A stretch of 5,171 nt of DNA from Rickettsiales bacterium. Its GTDB lineage: Bacteria; Pseudomonadota; Alphaproteobacteria; Rickettsiales; Deianiraeaceae. The notes beneath the pieces were generated by a model. That model did no database searches. It saw nothing but the letters and a program-made list of their open reading frames with translations, and was not told the origin of the DNA. Within the stretch, counting starts at the first letter, position 1. The number at the start of each line of letters is the position of its first letter. The stretch spans positions 1 through 5,171 of the forward strand of contig CANCKZ010000062.1 in NCBI GenBank assembly GCA_947378695.1, in the 5' to 3' direction. The translations under genes were made by a program, and so were the position numbers. Positions 4,462 to 5,171 of this stretch are shown in pieces.

Positions 4462-5016
4462 ATGTATATTTTTGAAAAATCTAAAATACAAGAAAGATTT
4501 AATTCTTGCCTTGAAAGCTTTAAAAAAGCAACATCTGGCATTTCAGTTAAGGTTTCTCCTTCACTTTTGGATTCAGTCCGCTGTGAAGTTTATGGCTCAA
4601 TGACAGCCGTTTCCGCAATTGCAAATGTTACGGTTATGGACGCACGCACTCTTTGCGTGAAAGTTTGGGATTCAAGCTCCGTGCAGAATGTCTACAAGGC
4701 AATTCAGGCTTCAAACATTGGAACAAATCCCGTTTTGGAAGGCACAACAATAATGCTTCCACTTCCGCCAATGTCCACAGAACGCAGGGCTTCAATGGTT
4801 GAGATGGTTAAGCAGAATGTGGAAAATGCAAAAGTTGCTATCCGAAATGTTCGCAGAGACGAAAACGATGCAATTAAACTTGCACAAAAAAACAAAGAAA
4901 TTTCTGAGGACGAACAAAAACGCCACGAAACAGAAGTTCAAAAACTTGTTGATTCTGCTATCCAAAAAGTTGAGGAAATACTTAAACAAAAAACGGAAGA
5001 GTTGATGAATGTCTAA
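4462..5016 (+). CDS. frr: Ribosome recycling factor RRF
   Basis: A 184-residue RRF, normal length (185 in E. coli). With EF-G it splits the post-termination ribosome so subunits can be reused. Domain order: N-terminal helix of the three-helix bundle (1-25), SPSLLD (32-37), then domain II, with VYGS at 43-46 and VTVMDARTLCVKVWDSSSVQNVYKAIQAS (from residue 56) and LPLPPMSTERR (105-115). The long C-terminal helices contain AKVAIRNVRRDENDAI (129-144) and KEISEDE (150-156). The arginines of the RNVRRD motif, important for ribosome binding, are kept. Odd: the normally strict RTGRA motif before SP.LLD is replaced by ISVKV, and the PTPL loop by MTAV. The neighbour is not pyrH, which usually precedes frr. 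ATG 4462 matches the family start; upstream frames to 4378 would run through the divergent SH3 gene. The last 8 bases overlap the HU/IHF gene. Confidence 0.95.
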   Translation: MYIFEKSKIQERFNSCLESFKKATSGISVKVSPSLLDSVRCEVYGSMTAVSAIANVTVMDARTLCVKVWDSSSVQNVYKAIQASNIGTNPVLEGTTIMLPLPPMSTERRASMVEMVKQNVENAKVAIRNVRRDENDAIKLAQKNKEISEDEQKRHETEVQKLVDSAIQKVEEILKQKTEELMNV

Positions 5017-5171
5017 AACTACAAAAAAGGATATCGTGGATTTCATAAAGAAGCGATATTCAACTTCCGGCGAAATGGCGGAGGAAATCGTCAATGAATT
5101 TTTGCAAACTCTTGTGAAGCTTGCAAAAAATGGAGGTTGCACTTTGAAGAATTTCGGCACTTTCAACCTTG
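5009..5171 (+). CDS. HU/IHF-family DNA-binding protein, N-terminal 54 residues (partial, runs off the right edge)
   Basis: From ATG 5009 a frame stays open to the window end: MSKTTKKDIVDFIKKRYS, a helix rich in acidic residues (GEMAEEIVNEFLQTLVKLAKNGG, from residue 21), then CTLKNFGTFNL (44-54). This is the helix-helix-beta start of HU/IHF proteins, with LKNFGTFNL matching the conserved (V/L)xxxGFGxF.L strand. These small dimeric proteins bend DNA and organise the nucleoid. Whether it is HU, IHF-alpha, IHF-beta or another family member cannot be decided without the C-terminal arm. Its ATG overlaps the end of frr by 8 bases, so it is probably translated by coupling from the same message. Confidence 0.88.
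   Translation, partial: MSKTTKKDIVDFIKKRYSTSGEMAEEIVNEFLQTLVKLAKNGGCTLKNFGTFNL

Overview
The window looks like ordinary chromosome from a low-GC bacterium, most likely an alphaproteobacterium (Rickettsiales/Holosporales-like or an uncultured low-GC relative). The pointers are a ubiquinone-biosynthesis methyltransferase (UbiG), an ErpA-like A-type Fe-S carrier, a two-SH3 exported protein of the COG3807 type common in Alphaproteobacteria, and a ribosome recycling factor whose nearest remembered match is rickettsial. The species cannot be named from the sequence alone. Eight protein genes are supported, two of them cut by the window edges. They are tightly packed except for one 631-base gap.

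Left part (1-1673): the 5' end of a transketolase gene (tkt) leaves on the minus strand. It is divergent from a plus-strand pair, ubiG and recR, which overlap by 11 bases. recR meets the next operon tail to tail across 42 bases that hold a likely bidirectional terminator.

Middle (1674-3306): a minus-strand operon reads Bax-inhibitor-1-type membrane protein, erpA, infC. It starts from a recognisable TTGACA promoter at 3277-3306. Gaps between genes are 1 and 14 bases, so the three are probably co-transcribed.

Gap (3249-3879): after the BI-1 promoter comes AT-rich DNA with a strong Shine-Dalgarno-like site in front of a very short rpmJ-like reading frame. It is followed by a weak hairpin, a 26-base near-perfect palindrome, a second diverged copy of that palindrome, and a GC-rich island (about 54% GC by hand count) with internal repeats and a plus-strand terminator-like end. 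This is the least explained and most interesting stretch; it looks like a non-coding repeat or small mobile remnant, or possibly a small RNA locus, rather than a protein gene.

Right part (3880-5171): an exported SH3-domain protein on the minus strand is divergent from frr (ribosome recycling factor), with only 21 bases between their start codons. frr overlaps the start of an HU/IHF-type DNA-binding protein gene by 8 bases; that gene runs off the window.

The genes are mostly housekeeping: translation initiation and recycling (infC, frr), recombinational repair (recR), quinone synthesis (ubiG), Fe-S assembly (erpA), pentose phosphate metabolism (tkt) and nucleoid structure. I see no clear new multi-gene system; the novelty, if any, lies in the 3249-3879 gap.
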